NCBI GenBank assembly: GCA_039105265.1
Contig: JAPFFF010000015.1
Span: 3,515,228 to 3,579,227 of the forward strand
Origin: Tritrichomonas musculus
Lineage: Eukaryota; Parabasalia; Tritrichomonadida; Tritrichomonadidae
DNA: 64,000 nucleotides
Reading direction: 5' to 3'
Positions 11,692 to 21,207 of the stretch are shown piece after piece. The stretch's first letter is position 1. Every line of letters starts with the position of its first letter. The translations under genes and the position numbers were made by a program. Below the pieces are notes generated by a model. The model made no database searches, was not told the origin of the DNA, and saw only the letters and a program-made list of their open reading frames with translations.

Positions 11692-12444
11692 ATGCTCAGA
11701 TTAGCAAATAAAGTTGCTGTTATTACTGGTGGAAATTCAGGTCTTGGCAAAGCAGCTGCGCTACTCTTTGCAAAACAAGGAGCAAAAGTTGTAATTGGCG
11801 ATATAACCAAAGCAGATAATGTCGTTGACAAAATTAGATCAGAAGGTGGTGAAGCAGTTGCAGTTAAAACCGACGTTTCAAACGATTCAGACTGCCACAA
11901 GCTTATTAAAGCAGCCGTCGATAATTATGGAAAATTAGAAATATTAGTTAATAATGCAGGGGTTTCAGATACAGGAATGAACCCAATCACCAAGTATTTA
12001 GATAAAGATGCTTCCATACTTTTCAAAATAAACGAACTCGGCTCAATGCAGTGCACTCGTGCAGCAATTCCACTCATGAAAAAAGGATCATCAATTATTA
12101 ACGTTGCTTCCGTTGTTGGCGTTAGTGGGGGTGGGGGTGCAGCTTATGTTGCAAGCAAGGGAGCCATAATTGCTGTAACTAAGCATACTGCAATGCTGCT
12201 TGCTGAGAAGCAAATAAGATGCAACGCTATTTGCCCAGGACAAATTTTAACACCTATGAATGCTTCAACTGATGAAATAAAAATTGATAAGGAAATGTTT
12301 GAAACAATGAAAAAACATTCTGATATTACTCTTCCAGCAAGTACAACTGAAGATATTGCAAATATTTTACTTTTCTTCGCTTCTGATGAATCCAGAGCAA
12401 TAACTGGACAAGTTCTTGTCACTGATTATGGTGCCAACTTATAA
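11692..12444 (+). CDS. Short-chain dehydrogenase/reductase (classical SDR)
   Basis: This 250-residue protein has the length of a classical SDR. Starting at the ATG at 11692 puts the Rossmann motif TGGNSGLG at residues 12-19. The longer frame opens at TTG and adds an unlikely extension. Further markers are LVNNAG (residues 85-90), Asn114 and the catalytic set Ser140, Tyr152 and Lys156 (YVASK), then CPGQILTPM. It should be an NAD(P)-dependent oxidoreductase acting on a carbonyl/alcohol substrate that cannot be named from sequence. Asp37 at the end of beta-2 hints at NAD preference. The gene is visibly richer in G and C than its surroundings and very like bacterial SDRs, so lateral transfer is likely, as is common for metabolic enzymes in trichomonads. 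TCATATGC around the start resembles the short 5' UTRs of trichomonads. Confidence 0.92.
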   Translation: MLRLANKVAVITGGNSGLGKAAALLFAKQGAKVVIGDITKADNVVDKIRSEGGEAVAVKTDVSNDSDCHKLIKAAVDNYGKLEILVNNAGVSDTGMNPITKYLDKDASILFKINELGSMQCTRAAIPLMKKGSSIINVASVVGVSGGGGAAYVASKGAIIAVTKHTAMLLAEKQIRCNAICPGQILTPMNASTDEIKIDKEMFETMKKHSDITLPASTTEDIANILLFFASDESRAITGQVLVTDYGANL

Positions 12445-12611
12445 AATCGAATAAATGAATTTCAAAAAAAATTTATTCTCAAAAAATAATTTTTTTTATC
12501 GTTTTTCTTTGAAAATAAATATTTTTTGAATTGATCCCCTTTTTACATTCATTTTAATTTTTAATATTATTCAAAAAGTGAAATTTATTCAGAAAAAATA
12601 ATTGGTGGTGC

Positions 12612-12758
12612 ATTTTATCCTAGGCTTTTGTGTCCGAAATTTTTTATATTCAAAAAGTTAAAAAAAGTATCCAAAAATATCCAATTTGGATACTTTTCGG
12701 ACATTTTTCGAAACTTTTTGAGAAAAAAAATTTCGGACACAAAAGCCTAGATTTTATC
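12612..12758. mobile_element. 131-bp foldback MITE with 8-bp target-site duplication
   Basis: The element spans 12620-12750. Its ends are inverted copies of ctaggcttttgtgtccgaaa continuing into A/T (about 26 bp). The interior is also largely palindromic (gtatccaaaaatatccaatttggatac). Perfect 8-bp direct repeats ATTTTATC flank it at 12612-12619 and 12751-12758. An 8-bp duplication with no coding capacity fits a hAT-type non-autonomous DNA transposon. The perfect duplication suggests a recent insertion. Confidence 0.85.
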
Positions 12759-12826
12759 TATTTGCGATTTTCTTGTTATTTGTCTTCTTTATTAATAATA
12801 AGAATCGATTAGAGTATAGTTGAAAA

Positions 12827-13881
12827 GCATGAAGCTGGGTTTCCCTGTCCAGTGAGGTGAATAGCCAAGTTTGACTTTTTGAAGCATTTCTCGTTATTTC
12901 ATATGGACAGCAGACCGTTTTATTGTATTCAAAAAAAAATGTAAAGTTATGAATTATTTGAGAAAAAATGTCCATTTAACGGTTTATTTTTATTCTGAAA
13001 ATGTCCAAAATATCCAAAATTGAATGTACTCATTCAATCAAGGCTAGTCTCACAATAAATATAAAGAATTTTAATTAAATAATTTTTCATAATAATATAT
13101 AAAATGTATAAATCGCCAAAAAAATAAAAAATTATTTTGTTATTAAGAAAAATTGAATGTATCTTTCAATTTATTTGGCTTGACCAATTATATTCAATAT
13201 TTATTTGTCTTATAAATTCATTTTTAAAATAATCTTTTGAAATAATATTTTTAATAAATTTTGTTCTATTATTTGTATTATTCTAGATCAATGTGATAAA
13301 TCGATTGGTCATATTTACTGATAGAGAATATTTACAGAAAATATCACATGTAATTAAGTTTTACCTTGAAAAGATTGCAACGATAATTGTTTTTCAATTC
13401 TGCTTATTTTAGAGTACAATTCATATTTATAATTGAATTATAATGTTTTAAAAAATAAAATATTGTTTTTTTATATTATTAAATTTAGAAATGCTAAAGA
13501 TATTCTTTATTTTTTGAATTTAATATAGATTGTAGCATAAACTTTTTGAGATATTTTTATTTTATCACTTTGAAAAATGATAGCAATTGTTTGAAATATT
13601 TCAATGTAGATATTTTTTTGAATGTTTTTTTTATTTTGTTAAATAAAGACAAAATTTTTATTAAATTTTGCATCTATTGTATTATTCATAAATATTGGAG
13701 GAGGAAAAAAGCTAAATGTCCATAAGATTTTAATGGACATTTTTTCTCAAATAATTCATAACTTTACATTTTTTTTTGAATACAATAAAACGGTCTGCTG
13801 TCCATATGAAATAACGAGAAATGCTTCAAAAAGTCAAACTTGGCTATTCACCTCACTGGACAGGGAAACCCAGGCATGAAG
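12827..13881. mobile_element. 1,039-bp non-autonomous DNA transposon with 142-bp terminal inverted repeats
   Basis: The element is 12835-13873. Its ends, 12835-12976 and 13732-13873, are inverted copies of one another over 142 bp, beginning CTGGGTTTCCCTGTCCAGTG, and appear identical by eye. Perfect 8-bp direct repeats GCATGAAG lie at 12827-12834 and 13874-13881. The internal 755 bp is A/T-rich with no transposase frame, so it depends on an enzyme from elsewhere. The 8-bp duplication points to a hAT-like family, although such long inverted repeats are also seen in Mutator-like elements (usually 9 bp). Each repeat contains ACCGTTTTATTG, resembling the Myb-type motif of the large element further right. 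Confidence 0.9.
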
Positions 13882-13917
13882 AAAAAATGAAAAATCTTCA
13901 AAAAATAAAAAGCAATA

Positions 13918-13985
13918 AAAATGCTAACTTTTTGAATGCTCTTCAAAGAGGTCCAACTATATTTGATTCGATCAAATGATAAATT
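13918..13985. repeat. Degenerate fragment related to the small element at 16041-16195
   Basis: The stretch gctaactttttgaatgctct...gaggtccaactatatttgattcgatcaaa closely resembles the right end of the small TIR element near 16155-16205 (taactttttcaatatctt...aagtccaactacgctagaatcgatcaaa). It is probably a decayed solo end of the same repeat family. Confidence 0.45.
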
Positions 13986-14043
13986 TTCATTTAATCATGT
14001 TTACTTTTATAATTCAAAAAAAATGAGAAAAAATATCAAAAAA

Positions 14044-14115
14044 TGTCCCACTGCGGAATCGAACCGCAGTCTGATCCGTGTCAAGGATCTATTCTAACCA
14101 TTATACTAGTGGGAC
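14044..14115 (-). tRNA. tRNA-Val (anticodon GAC)
   Basis: A 72-nt cloverleaf on the minus strand. The acceptor is GTCCCAC/GTGGGAC with discriminator A, and the anticodon stem GATCC/GGATC carries loop TTGACAC. The T arm is TGCGG-TTCGATT-CCGCA. All Watson-Crick stems are intact except a weak D stem. The loop gives anticodon GAC (Val; reads GUC/GUU), and the TNACAC pattern matches valine tRNAs. Eukaryotes normally read these codons with AAC (inosine), so a G34 valine tRNA is unusual. No intron. It could be a recently altered gene copy. Confidence 0.85.
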
Positions 14116-14928
14116 TTTCTTCATTTTACATTATTCATTTAAAGAAAATAATAAAATATATATAAATTTATGTTTTTAATATTGAAAATTTATTCATCAA
14201 AAAAGCAATTGGCATGCATAATAAAAAAAAGTGATTTAAAAGATATCTACTATTAGGTGATGTCTAAAAAAATAGATTAAACTGGATAAAAACAAATTGT
14301 TAAAATGTTATAAATTTTTTTGTTAAAATGAAATGAAATAGTGATGTTAAACTGGATCAAATAAAATGTTGAAATGTTATAAATTAAATTAAATAAACTG
14401 GATAAAAGAGTGATTGTAAATCATATTAAAGAGTTTGTTGATATGTGATTAAATCATTAAGTGAAATATAATAAAAAAGCCAATCAAACGAAATAAAAAA
14501 AATATGCTTGAATTCTATTAATACTTTGATTACAATTTCATTAATAAAATCTTGCTATAATTTGATGAAAATATGATATTCAATTATATTAAAAGACACA
14601 AAAAAAATGCGATGAAAATATATCTTAAATTTCACTATTTAAAACAATTGTTCAAATAGAATAAAAAAGTATTAATTGAAATGTTATAAATGATAAATAA
14701 TTTAATCATATGAAAAACAATGATATATGAAACTTTATGAAATGAAACAATTATAAATAGCATAAAAAAAAAGAATTTTTGGAAACTACATAAATTGTAA
14801 TTGAAAACAGGATTAATACACTAATTTTAAAATTATATGAAAAAATCAATTGTTTGAAATGGGATGAAATCAAATGAATGGAATTACATCCAAAAAAAAA
14901 TTAATTTGAAATATAATGAAAATATTAA
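14116..14928. other. A/T-rich spacer with repeated short words
   Basis: No gene. The motif aaactggat(a/c)aaa recurs near 14278, 14347 and 14397, and tgttataaat near 14310, 14375 and 14685. This suggests a degenerate low-copy tandem array. Confidence 0.4.
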
Positions 14929-15756
14929 TCAAAATGTAATTAAAAAGTAATGTATTAAAACGTTTGCATTATATCGAAAAGAATTTGATTTTTTAATTTC
15001 AGAATAACAATTTTTATTGTTCTGTAAGCGGCGTGAAATTGCAGCCCAAATTTCATTTGTCATATCATTTATGTCGTATATGTTTAAGAATTCATCGATT
15101 GCTTTTGTTCCAACATTTTCAAATAAAACGAAATCGTACAATTTTGAGTATTTCGAATCTGACAAATATAAATGATTGATGAAATTCACTAATTGATCTT
15201 CTTTGAGTAAACTTAAATTTTCATTATTTAAAATGAGCATCAGAACATCAATGCTTAGTTGATTCAATTCATTTTCTTGTTCTTCGATGATTTCGTATAA
15301 GTGAGATGATATGAAATTGATTTCATTTTGAATTGATTCTGAATAAAAAATTTTAAATTTTAAATGTTCATTGAGGAGCTTGAGTGCATTGGATTTGGTT
15401 AAATTTGGTTGCTTCCTTTTGCATTCAATTGAGTCATTTCCAAGAATTTCAACAACTTCTGAAATAAAAGGAAGTTGGCTCTCAGGAAAAGTTTGCTCTT
15501 CAAAATTGATGAGTTTAAGAATAATATTAAAATCGCCTTCTTCTTTTGTAGTGATTGTGAAATTATTGATGGTAGGATCGCATTGATGATATCGACAAAT
15601 AATTGGTGAGATTAACTCAGCTACTATTTTGGTTGTTTTAAATATTTTGTCATTAACGATGAATGAAAATTCATCATAAGTCTTAAATGGAATGTTTAGA
15701 ATTGCTTCTTTATTTAATTTTATTAGGTTAAAATTCATTTCAAAAAATGATTTCAT
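14929..15756 (-). CDS. BTB-like protein, short member of a trichomonad family
   Basis: A 275-residue frame from an ATG at 15754-15756. The N-terminal part, residues about 25-110, fits a BTB/POZ-like fold used by large trichomonad families: FSFIVNDKIFKTTKIVAELI, then SPIICRYHQCDPTINNF and ISEVVEILGND. A helical region follows. Longer relatives continue into a C-terminal beta domain; here the protein stops soon after NSFRYNANV, so it may be a shortened copy. TCATATTT about 20 bases upstream of the ATG matches the trichomonad initiator and supports this start. It is likely cytosolic and protein-binding, perhaps a Cullin-adaptor relative; its role is unknown. Confidence 0.65.
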   Translation of the reverse strand: MKSFFEMNFNLIKLNKEAILNIPFKTYDEFSFIVNDKIFKTTKIVAELISPIICRYHQCDPTINNFTITTKEEGDFNIILKLINFEEQTFPESQLPFISEVVEILGNDSIECKRKQPNLTKSNALKLLNEHLKFKIFYSESIQNEINFISSHLYEIIEEQENELNQLSIDVLMLILNNENLSLLKEDQLVNFINHLYLSDSKYSKLYDFVLFENVGTKAIDEFLNIYDINDMTNEIWAAISRRLQNNKNCYSEIKKSNSFRYNANVLIHYFLITF

Positions 15757-16455
15757 ATCACATTTCTTAAATATGACCTTTTATAAAAATTTTATTTTGA
15801 ATTCGTGCCAAATTGAAATTCTGAACTTTATTTTTTTTTTATATATAAAAATTTTCAACTACCAATTGAAAAATAAATGTTTACATAACATGCCCATTAA
15901 TTTTCCAGTTTCTAAAAAAATCTAGATTTGTACTTTAAGGTTTGTTCATCAATGTTTGATATCCTAATTACTATAAAATTAAATCATTTTTTATTTTTTG
16001 GTAAAAAACAAAAATAATCTTGATGATTTAGTATCAATTCTAGAATAGTTTGACTTTTCTGAGTTGCATTCAAAAAGTTATCGGTAAAATTAAAAACATT
16101 ATAATTTTTTATTTAATTTATCATTTTTATTAGATAATTTTTTTCTGAGGATTTTTAACTTTTTCAATATCTTTCAGAAAAGTCCAACTACGCTAGAATC
16201 GATCAAAGATTTAAAAAGACTTTTTTGGCATTCAAATTTGAATTGATAATTGAAATATTTGTATGGATTTTCACAAAATGAAGATTTAAAATGACTCAAA
16301 GAAAATGATTTTATATGTATATATATAGATACTAAAAATGTCTAATCTTTAATACATGTATTAAAAAGTCATTTTTGAATAGTTTATGCTCAGAAAAAGT
16401 TGAAAAACAATGTAAAACAAATTTTACATCAATAAATCGTAATTTAATATATAAA
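15757..16455. other. Intergenic region with a small TIR element
   Basis: A/T-rich spacer containing the short inverted-repeat element listed at 16041-16195. No gene is supported here. Confidence 0.4.
16041..16195. mobile_element. About 155-bp MITE-like element, TA-flanked, imperfect inverted ends
   Basis: Left end gaatagtttgacttttctga (from 16043) and right end tcagaaaagtccaactacgc (to 16193) are imperfect inverted repeats of about 20 bp with TA on each side. The inner parts also pair (attcaaaaagtta against taactttttcaat). TA flanks suggest a Tc1/mariner-type non-autonomous element. The mismatches make it an older copy. Confidence 0.5.
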
Positions 16456-19400
16456 TTAATAGTTTGGTATTTTATCATTTGAGCGTTTGATGATATTTCT
16501 TATCGAGTCTTCTTCCGCTTTTGTCAAAGGCATTATTTTGTTATAATTTTCTTTAATCTCATTGCAAATTTCCTCAAAACTTGGTCTTATTTTACAGTCA
16601 TGGGACAAGCATCTTTCAATTAAATCTGTTGTGAACTTAGAGAATGTACTTGGAATTTTCAACTCATAATCGAATTTTTTGCCATTTTTTGGCAAAATTC
16701 CGTTATTTAAGATGAAAATGACAAGAACGCCGAAAGAATAAACGTCCACTTTACTATTGTACTTTTTAGCATCTCTTAATTCAGGTGCCACGAATATAAT
16801 ATCATCCAATGCGCTGTCTATAGAAAAAGTCAATTGTTCATTCAAAGAAATGAGCTTTGATAATCCAAATTCACCAATTTTGACCTTTTTATCACGAGTC
16901 AGGAAAATATTTTTTGGATTTAAATTGCGATGAATGATGCGACTAAAATGGACGTATTTCATTCCTTCAGCGATGATTAAGATCAACCTAAAAGCATCAA
17001 TTTTACTTAATTTATAATTTCTCATAAACTTATCTAAAGTTAATATGAAATGCTCGAAAACAATTGCTGGTGGATGATCATCTGTTCCCATACAAATTCC
17101 AGTAGTCTTTAAAATATAAGGATGATCAAGTTCTTTTAACATTTCATGTTCTTTAACAAAATGTTTTAAATTTGAAAGAGTTATTCTATTCATTATTTTA
17201 AGTGCATATTTTTTGGAATTGTCAGTTTTTGAATAAACTTCATAAATAATGCCAAAATCATCTTTTTTAATTTCTTTTGTTTTTTTTAAATCTTCAACTT
17301 GTTCAACATCGATAAAGAGAAATGAATTCGACATGAGAGTATCTACATGAATTGTTCCTTTTTTAAAAAAACGCATCTTTTTATCAATGACATCTGTGAT
17401 TTCTTCTCCATTTTTGTCATTGATGTACTTGTAGATGAGCTTCTCATTTGGTAAAATGTCAAATTCTTCTTTGATTCTCTCTTCTTCTGAGCCAAGTGTC
17501 GATTGATCTCGAAGTTCAATTTGCTTCACATGCTCTTCATATTCAAGCTTATAAACACTCGTTGTCTGAATGATTGGATCACTGTCTACTGGAACAACAG
17601 TTGGCTTAAATATAATTTTTGAAGGCCTTTTCTTTTGTCTTTTGTCTGTCTTATTATTATTGCCTTTCTTTGCATTATAAGAATTGCAGTCATCATTGTC
17701 ATCATCATCTTTTTTTGAAGGATTTTCAGTTTTTTCAGGACTCTCTTTTATGTATTTCTTTGGTCCAGCAGTTGCCTTGGTTTCGCTTGGCTTAAGGACT
17801 TGAACGTACATTTCGAATTCATTTTTTCCTTTGTGGCAATCTGGTTTGATCAGCTTTCTGACTTGTTCAATTCTCAAATTTGGCGCCAGTGGTTTAAACT
17901 TATCACCGCATTTGTATCCAATGATTATTTTGCCATGTATATTTCTTTCTTCAGCAATCAAAGTTGCAATTTCTGCGACAGTTTTCTCAACTGAAATGAA
18001 AGATTTCATTGAATCAAAAGGTTTTTCATTTTTTACAAAGAAAAAAAATATTATTTTCAAACACTCTTCTTCATCTTCTACTTCAGATATTACTGGTGTG
18101 AATATGCTCACAGGTGGTCTTACTTTTCTATTTCCAGGCGATAATTTTGGAGATGTCGGTGCTGATTCAGGTCTTTTTTCAATGTTTACTTTATAATAAA
18201 AGCATTTGCTTATATCTTGAATCGCACAAATTTTCTTCTCTTGATCCGAAATCTTATTTTTGTTAGAGTCGTAAAGGATCAAATTATTAAGTGGCAACAA
18301 AGGCAACTGTTCGTCAATCAAACTTTCTTTTGCATATAAAATTGTGTCAAATTTATCTAAATTAATAATTGATTCAACTGAATCATTATCAATGTCAATA
18401 AATTTGACACTTTTTTCAACTCTGATTCGATATTTCTCTTCCGATCTCAAAGTAAATGTAGTAGAACCACTTGAATTTCTTATCTTTATAACAGAATCAG
18501 GAAAAACTTTTCCAACCAATCTTTTTGCTTCAGAAACATTCTCACGATTTGAAAATATAAAACGAACTTTGTCGTATTTCACCATAACTATACTTGACTT
18601 CACTTTGAGCTCAAAGCAAGTGCCTTTTTTGGATATTAAAAAAGGAAAGCCTTCAGAAGAAATTTCTTTTTTCTCAAAGAAAAGAGTAATGTCATTTGCA
18701 ATGCATTTTTGAGAGAAATAAAAACCTACTTTTTCAGTGAATTGAAAGATTTCTTCATATTTCATCTTGTAACCGTTTTTAATTGTGACGCTAATTTCGT
18801 TTGTAAGAGAAATCACAATATCAGGAGACGGATGACGTATTTTTAATTCAAAATTTGTGTAGACAGCGGTTTTCTTCAATTCCACCTGTTTATGTTTTGT
18901 GTTAAAAAACAAAATTTCATCTGGAATGCGATGATCAGCTGCAATTTTCTTCTTTAGATCATAAATTGTCTGGCACTCGTCAATATTGACACGAATTATT
19001 TTTGACGAAATTGACAACTCAGGAATTGAATAGAAAAACGACCTCATTTTGTTATATTTAGATGAATCAGAGTCAGAATTATAACTATAAGATGAATATG
19101 CATCATCAGTGTCATGAGTCGAATCCGTTGATTCAGTTTTTTTAATAGGTTTGATTAATTCATTTTTTTCTTCAGGTTCAGTTTTTTCAATTTCTTTGTT
19201 TGAATCAATTTTTTCAATAGCTTTGTTTGGTCTTATTGATTTTTCTGATTTTGACCGAATTTTGAAGTAAAAGTCGGTGTTTAAATTTTGATAATCTCTC
19301 AACGGTTTCTCAGAATTAGGAATTTCATTCCTATCGAAATCACAAATTACAATATTCTCATTTTCTTCTCCACCTATTTTCATCGCCAACAATTCTCTCA

Positions 19401-20130
19401 CATCGAAAACTGTCTCAAAATAATCAACAGAAATAAATTCAATTGAATCGGGTTTGTATATATTTGTAAATTTCACAATTTTTTCAACACGGATTCGATA
19501 TTCATCGTCTTCTTTGATTATTTCAGGCTTGTTTCCTGACGAGTCAAGAATGTATATGTTCAAATTCGGATATGCTTTTTGGACAAGATTAATAACATCG
19601 GTTGTTTTTTCATTTTCTAAAACTGTAAATGAAAAGTCTCCGTATTTTAAAGAAATTGTCTTTCCTACTATTTTTAATTCGTATATTGAGTTTTGTTTTG
19701 ACGATAAAAATGGAAATCCTGTTTTTTCAATTTCTTTTCTGTTGTAGAAAAGTTGAGTATTGTTTTGAATTAAAGTTTGCGTGAAATAATTGCCTTCTCG
19801 CTCAAGAAAGGGAAAGATATCTTCGTATTTATTTTTGTAGCAATCTTTAATCAAAATTTTTTCCCCACTAGGAATTATTATATTAATATCTGGATGTGAG
19901 CTGTGAAATATTAGTTTAAAATGGTAATTATCTTCTATCTTGCGAAGCTTTTTACTTGGAAAGCTTTCAAAATGTAATTCGTCCTCTGAAATGTTAAGTT
20001 GTGATGCAATTTCTTTCTTTAGATCATAAATTGTTTTGAAATCTTTGGATTTTATCGAAATTTTCGCTTGAGTAATTGATAAATCGGGAATTGAATATCT
20101 AAAAGCTCGTGTTTTTTTCGCAAAAAGCAT
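16456..20130 (-). CDS. Tandem ubiquitin-like-domain protein with C-terminal pseudokinase
   Basis: This is a 1,224-residue frame from an ATG at 20128-20130. Residues about 10-290 and 370-650 are two copies of one module, each opening with SIP(D/E)LSI...TIYDLKK(E/K)IA, the layout of ubiquitin-like folds. A third beta-rich, possibly ubiquitin-like region lies near 690-790, and charged linkers follow. The kinase-like domain is at about 935-1200. It keeps the lysine (YALKIM) and GxxY, but the catalytic loop reads HRNLNPKNIFL (HRD aspartate replaced by Asn) and the metal-binding motif is GEFG instead of DFG. With both acidic catalytic residues changed it is most likely a pseudokinase, a scaffold or allosteric signalling protein of TKL-like ancestry. 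The gene stands alone. Confidence 0.85.
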   Translation of the reverse strand: MLFAKKTRAFRYSIPDLSITQAKISIKSKDFKTIYDLKKEIASQLNISEDELHFESFPSKKLRKIEDNYHFKLIFHSSHPDINIIIPSGEKILIKDCYKNKYEDIFPFLEREGNYFTQTLIQNNTQLFYNRKEIEKTGFPFLSSKQNSIYELKIVGKTISLKYGDFSFTVLENEKTTDVINLVQKAYPNLNIYILDSSGNKPEIIKEDDEYRIRVEKIVKFTNIYKPDSIEFISVDYFETVFDVRELLAMKIGGEENENIVICDFDRNEIPNSEKPLRDYQNLNTDFYFKIRSKSEKSIRPNKAIEKIDSNKEIEKTEPEEKNELIKPIKKTESTDSTHDTDDAYSSYSYNSDSDSSKYNKMRSFFYSIPELSISSKIIRVNIDECQTIYDLKKKIAADHRIPDEILFFNTKHKQVELKKTAVYTNFELKIRHPSPDIVISLTNEISVTIKNGYKMKYEEIFQFTEKVGFYFSQKCIANDITLFFEKKEISSEGFPFLISKKGTCFELKVKSSIVMVKYDKVRFIFSNRENVSEAKRLVGKVFPDSVIKIRNSSGSTTFTLRSEEKYRIRVEKSVKFIDIDNDSVESIINLDKFDTILYAKESLIDEQLPLLPLNNLILYDSNKNKISDQEKKICAIQDISKCFYYKVNIEKRPESAPTSPKLSPGNRKVRPPVSIFTPVISEVEDEEECLKIIFFFFVKNEKPFDSMKSFISVEKTVAEIATLIAEERNIHGKIIIGYKCGDKFKPLAPNLRIEQVRKLIKPDCHKGKNEFEMYVQVLKPSETKATAGPKKYIKESPEKTENPSKKDDDDNDDCNSYNAKKGNNNKTDKRQKKRPSKIIFKPTVVPVDSDPIIQTTSVYKLEYEEHVKQIELRDQSTLGSEEERIKEEFDILPNEKLIYKYINDKNGEEITDVIDKKMRFFKKGTIHVDTLMSNSFLFIDVEQVEDLKKTKEIKKDDFGIIYEVYSKTDNSKKYALKIMNRITLSNLKHFVKEHEMLKELDHPYILKTTGICMGTDDHPPAIVFEHFILTLDKFMRNYKLSKIDAFRLILIIAEGMKYVHFSRIIHRNLNPKNIFLTRDKKVKIGEFGLSKLISLNEQLTFSIDSALDDIIFVAPELRDAKKYNSKVDVYSFGVLVIFILNNGILPKNGKKFDYELKIPSTFSKFTTDLIERCLSHDCKIRPSFEEICNEIKENYNKIMPLTKAEEDSIRNIIKRSNDKIPNY

Positions 20131-20538
20131 TATATTATTTAATTTCTTATTAAATTATTAATGACCAAATATTTATTCAATCTTTTTGTATTAGAGTTTA
20201 TATAAATTTTGGATCTTTATCATGGGTTTTATATTAAATATTGTAAAGGTAGTAATATTTGTAATAAAAAAACTAATTGCCAGGATAATGATTTCTTTTA
20301 TTTAAAAAAATAAATTATTAATTTCTATTTTAAAAAAAAATAAAACTTATGAGAAATTAAAATATAAATTCTACATAGAAAATGCTTGAAAAATTCTTTT
20401 TAAATGAAAATTATTTCATTCTGGTCAATATAAAATTATTTTGATATTTTAAAGCAATCATCTCAATTTATTTTTTTTTTTTTTTTTTGAATATTGAATT
20501 TTGAATTGATTATATTTATTTTATTTAAATAAAAGCTT

Positions 20539-20578
20539 TCAGAAAGACAGTACGCAGCTTGTATCATAAATAAAGCTG
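20539..20578. repeat. Scrap of the 23032-23442 gene, half direct and half inverted
   Basis: cagaaagacagtacgcagc here is identical to 23072 onward inside the coiled-coil gene of the large element. The next 20 bases, ttgtatcataaataaagctg, are the reverse complement of the bases that follow there (cagctttatttatgatacaa). So about 40 bp of that gene sits in host DNA about 2.5 kb away with its second half inverted. This looks like filler copied during repair or integration. Confidence 0.75.
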
Positions 20579-20580
20579 GG

Positions 20581-21207
20581 TAAAGTCGAATTCAAAAAGC
20601 TTGAGACAAACTTTTTAAATATATACTGAAAAGTATTCAATTTTGTCCCAGCATGAATGATTTTTTTTGTGAGATATATTGAAAAAAATTGAATTGCTAA
20701 AGGGGAAAAAGGGGAAAATAATAAAAAAACAAAGAAAAATAGAATCATTTTTATATAAAAACATATATTTTTGCATATGGTTAATGTTGTATCTATCATT
20801 AATCTATATTTTGTAAGGAAAAAATCCTCAAAAAAATACAATTTACCTAATCTTTGGTGAAAATTATCATAGATCTTTGCACAAATTCGCTAGAAAACGC
20901 ATTGCAAAGCCTGCAATGACATTAAAATAGAATTTCTTTTGTAAAAACTTGCTCAAATACTATTTTTTGATCATGAATTTACATAAAAGTTGATGATCAT
21001 CGATTTTTAAGTATTGTGCTGTAAATTGAAAGTTCAGTAATATATGTTTTGGCTCGTATTGGAAACATTTTTTCATTATTGATTGGAATTTTAGTGAATA
21101 TAACTCAATAAATAAAGAAAAAAAATTAATTGAAAAGAAGATTGTGTTTTTCATTTTTATCAGAATTTAATTGAGAAGTTGTCCCAAGCTTTTTGAATTC
21201 GACTTTA
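20581..21207. mobile_element. About 625-bp TA-flanked element with inverted ends
   Basis: Left end (20583 on) aagtcgaattcaaaaagctt then gagaca; right end (to 21205) is its inverted copy with one mismatch, for 26 bp or so. TA occurs just outside both ends (20581-20582, 21206-21207), as for Tc1/mariner-type insertions. The interior is A/T-rich with no transposase frame, so it is non-autonomous. It abuts the rearranged scrap at 20539-20578. Confidence 0.65.
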
